From positions 1 through 6,031 of the forward strand of contig JAQVLL010000134.1 in NCBI GenBank assembly GCA_028704195.1: DNA of 6,031 nucleotides, written 5' to 3'. The notes beneath the pieces are model-generated. The model was not told the origin of the DNA. It saw nothing but the letters and a program-made list of their open reading frames with translations, and made no database searches. This document shows, one piece after another, positions 5,351 to 6,031 of the stretch (positions are counted from its first letter, which is position 1; the number at the start of each line of letters is the position of its first letter). A program made the position numbers and the translations under genes. Origin of the DNA: Smithellaceae bacterium. Its GTDB lineage: Bacteria > Desulfobacterota > Syntrophia > Syntrophales > Smithellaceae.

Positions 5351-6031
5351 ATGAATCGACACGACAATGGGAAAAAAGGAATCCTTTACATGGTGGCCAC
5401 GCCCATAGGCAATCTTGAAGATATTACAATGAGAGCGCTTCGCGTGCTCAAAGAGGTTGACCTGATTGCCGCGGAAGACACCCGCCATTCCAGAATTCTG
5501 CTGTCTGCCTACGACATCAGGACGCCGCTCGTCAGCCTGCATGAACACAACGAAAGGGAGCGTAGCGCACTGATGATCTCGAAAATCGTAAACGGGATGA
5601 GTATCGCGTATGTCTCCGATGCAGGCACACCCTGTGTTTCCGATCCGGGATATCATCTGGCAGCAGCTGCACTGGAAAACGGCATACGTGTAGTTCCCAT
5701 TCCCGGACCTTCCGCTGTTATTGCCGCGCTGTCTGTCAGCGGTTTTCCCGCGGACCAGTTTTTGTTTTATGGGTTTTTGCCGCCTAAATCAAACAGGCGC
5801 CGCCTCTTTTTAGAGTCTATCCGGGATGAAGAGCAAACCCTCATATTTTACGAATCCCCGGCACGGATCGCCGATACAATGCAGGAAATCCATGAAGTGC
5901 TCGGGGACCGGCAAGCCGTCGTGGCACGTGAACTGACCAAGGTGTATGAAGAAATCAGACGGGGAAAGGTCTCGGATATCGCGGCGGGGATGTCCGGCAG
6001 TAAAGCCAGGGGAGAATTCACCAGTATTATC
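5351..6031 (+). CDS. rsmI: 16S rRNA (cytidine-1402-2'-O)-methyltransferase RsmI, 3' end beyond window
   Basis: RsmI uses SAM to methylate the 2'-OH of C1402 in the decoding centre of 16S rRNA, helping start-codon fidelity together with RsmH. The frame encodes 227 residues and is still open at the window edge, against roughly 280 for a full protein. The conserved segments are LYMVATPIGNLEDITMRALR (12-31), DLIAAEDTRHSRILL near 37-51, YVSDAGTPCVSDPGYHLA near 87-104, VVPIPGPSAVIAALS (114-128), FYGFLPPKSNRRR, TLIFYESPARIADT and VARELTKVYEE. ATG at 5351 is chosen because family members begin a few residues before L-Y-x-V-A-T-P-I-G-N-L. The AAGAAG upstream is a poor ribosome site. The frame stays open further upstream without a better start. 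It points away from uxs and continues the direction of the yraN cluster. Confidence 0.95.
   Translation, partial: MNRHDNGKKGILYMVATPIGNLEDITMRALRVLKEVDLIAAEDTRHSRILLSAYDIRTPLVSLHEHNERERSALMISKIVNGMSIAYVSDAGTPCVSDPGYHLAAAALENGIRVVPIPGPSAVIAALSVSGFPADQFLFYGFLPPKSNRRRLFLESIRDEEQTLIFYESPARIADTMQEIHEVLGDRQAVVARELTKVYEEIRRGKVSDIAAGMSGSKARGEFTSII

Noticed and set aside
5294..5656. 120-codon open frame on the - strand opposite the rsmI start
   Set aside because: The + strand frame encodes clear RsmI motifs over the same bases, and this product shows no family resemblance.

Overview
The window looks like chromosomal housekeeping DNA from a Gram-negative bacterium, most likely a deltaproteobacterium (Desulfobacterota, perhaps Syntrophus-like). 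This rests on the gene order rimM-trmD-(Tm1570-like RNA methyltransferase)-rplS-rnhB-yraN with rsmI nearby, and on the protein sequences. Taxonomy is inferred from memory of gene order, not from a search. I see no tRNA, rRNA, CRISPR array, insertion sequence or phage gene.

Positions 2-2893 (+ strand) hold a ribosome and RNA maturation cluster. It starts with the last codons of a probable rimM, which overlaps trmD (tRNA m1G37 methyltransferase) by four bases. A 100-base gap follows, carrying an AT-rich hairpin, a run of 12 G and a small inverted repeat. Next come a SPOUT-type RNA methyltransferase of the Tm1570 family, rplS (ribosomal protein L19), an 87-base gap with a possible 21-codon ORF, rnhB (RNase HII) and yraN (predicted nuclease fold), the last two overlapping by four bases.

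Positions 2906-5245 (- strand) hold a two-gene nucleotide-sugar unit, read uxs then ugd, convergent with yraN. Ugd oxidises UDP-glucose to UDP-glucuronate, and Uxs decarboxylates that to UDP-xylose. Together they supply precursors for a surface polysaccharide or glycan. Both proteins resemble the animal/plant-type enzymes closely. They separate yraN from rsmI, which I would expect to lie closer together in related genomes.

Positions 5246-5350 are a short divergent spacer. From 5351 (+ strand) rsmI (16S rRNA 2'-O-methyltransferase for C1402) runs off the window end.

I found no clearly new multi-gene system. The points most worth a second look are the 12-G tract upstream of the uncharacterised methyltransferase, the Glu at the catalytic Asp169 position of TrmD, the sugar-nucleotide pair set inside the translation cluster, and the mini-ORF that would couple translation into rnhB.
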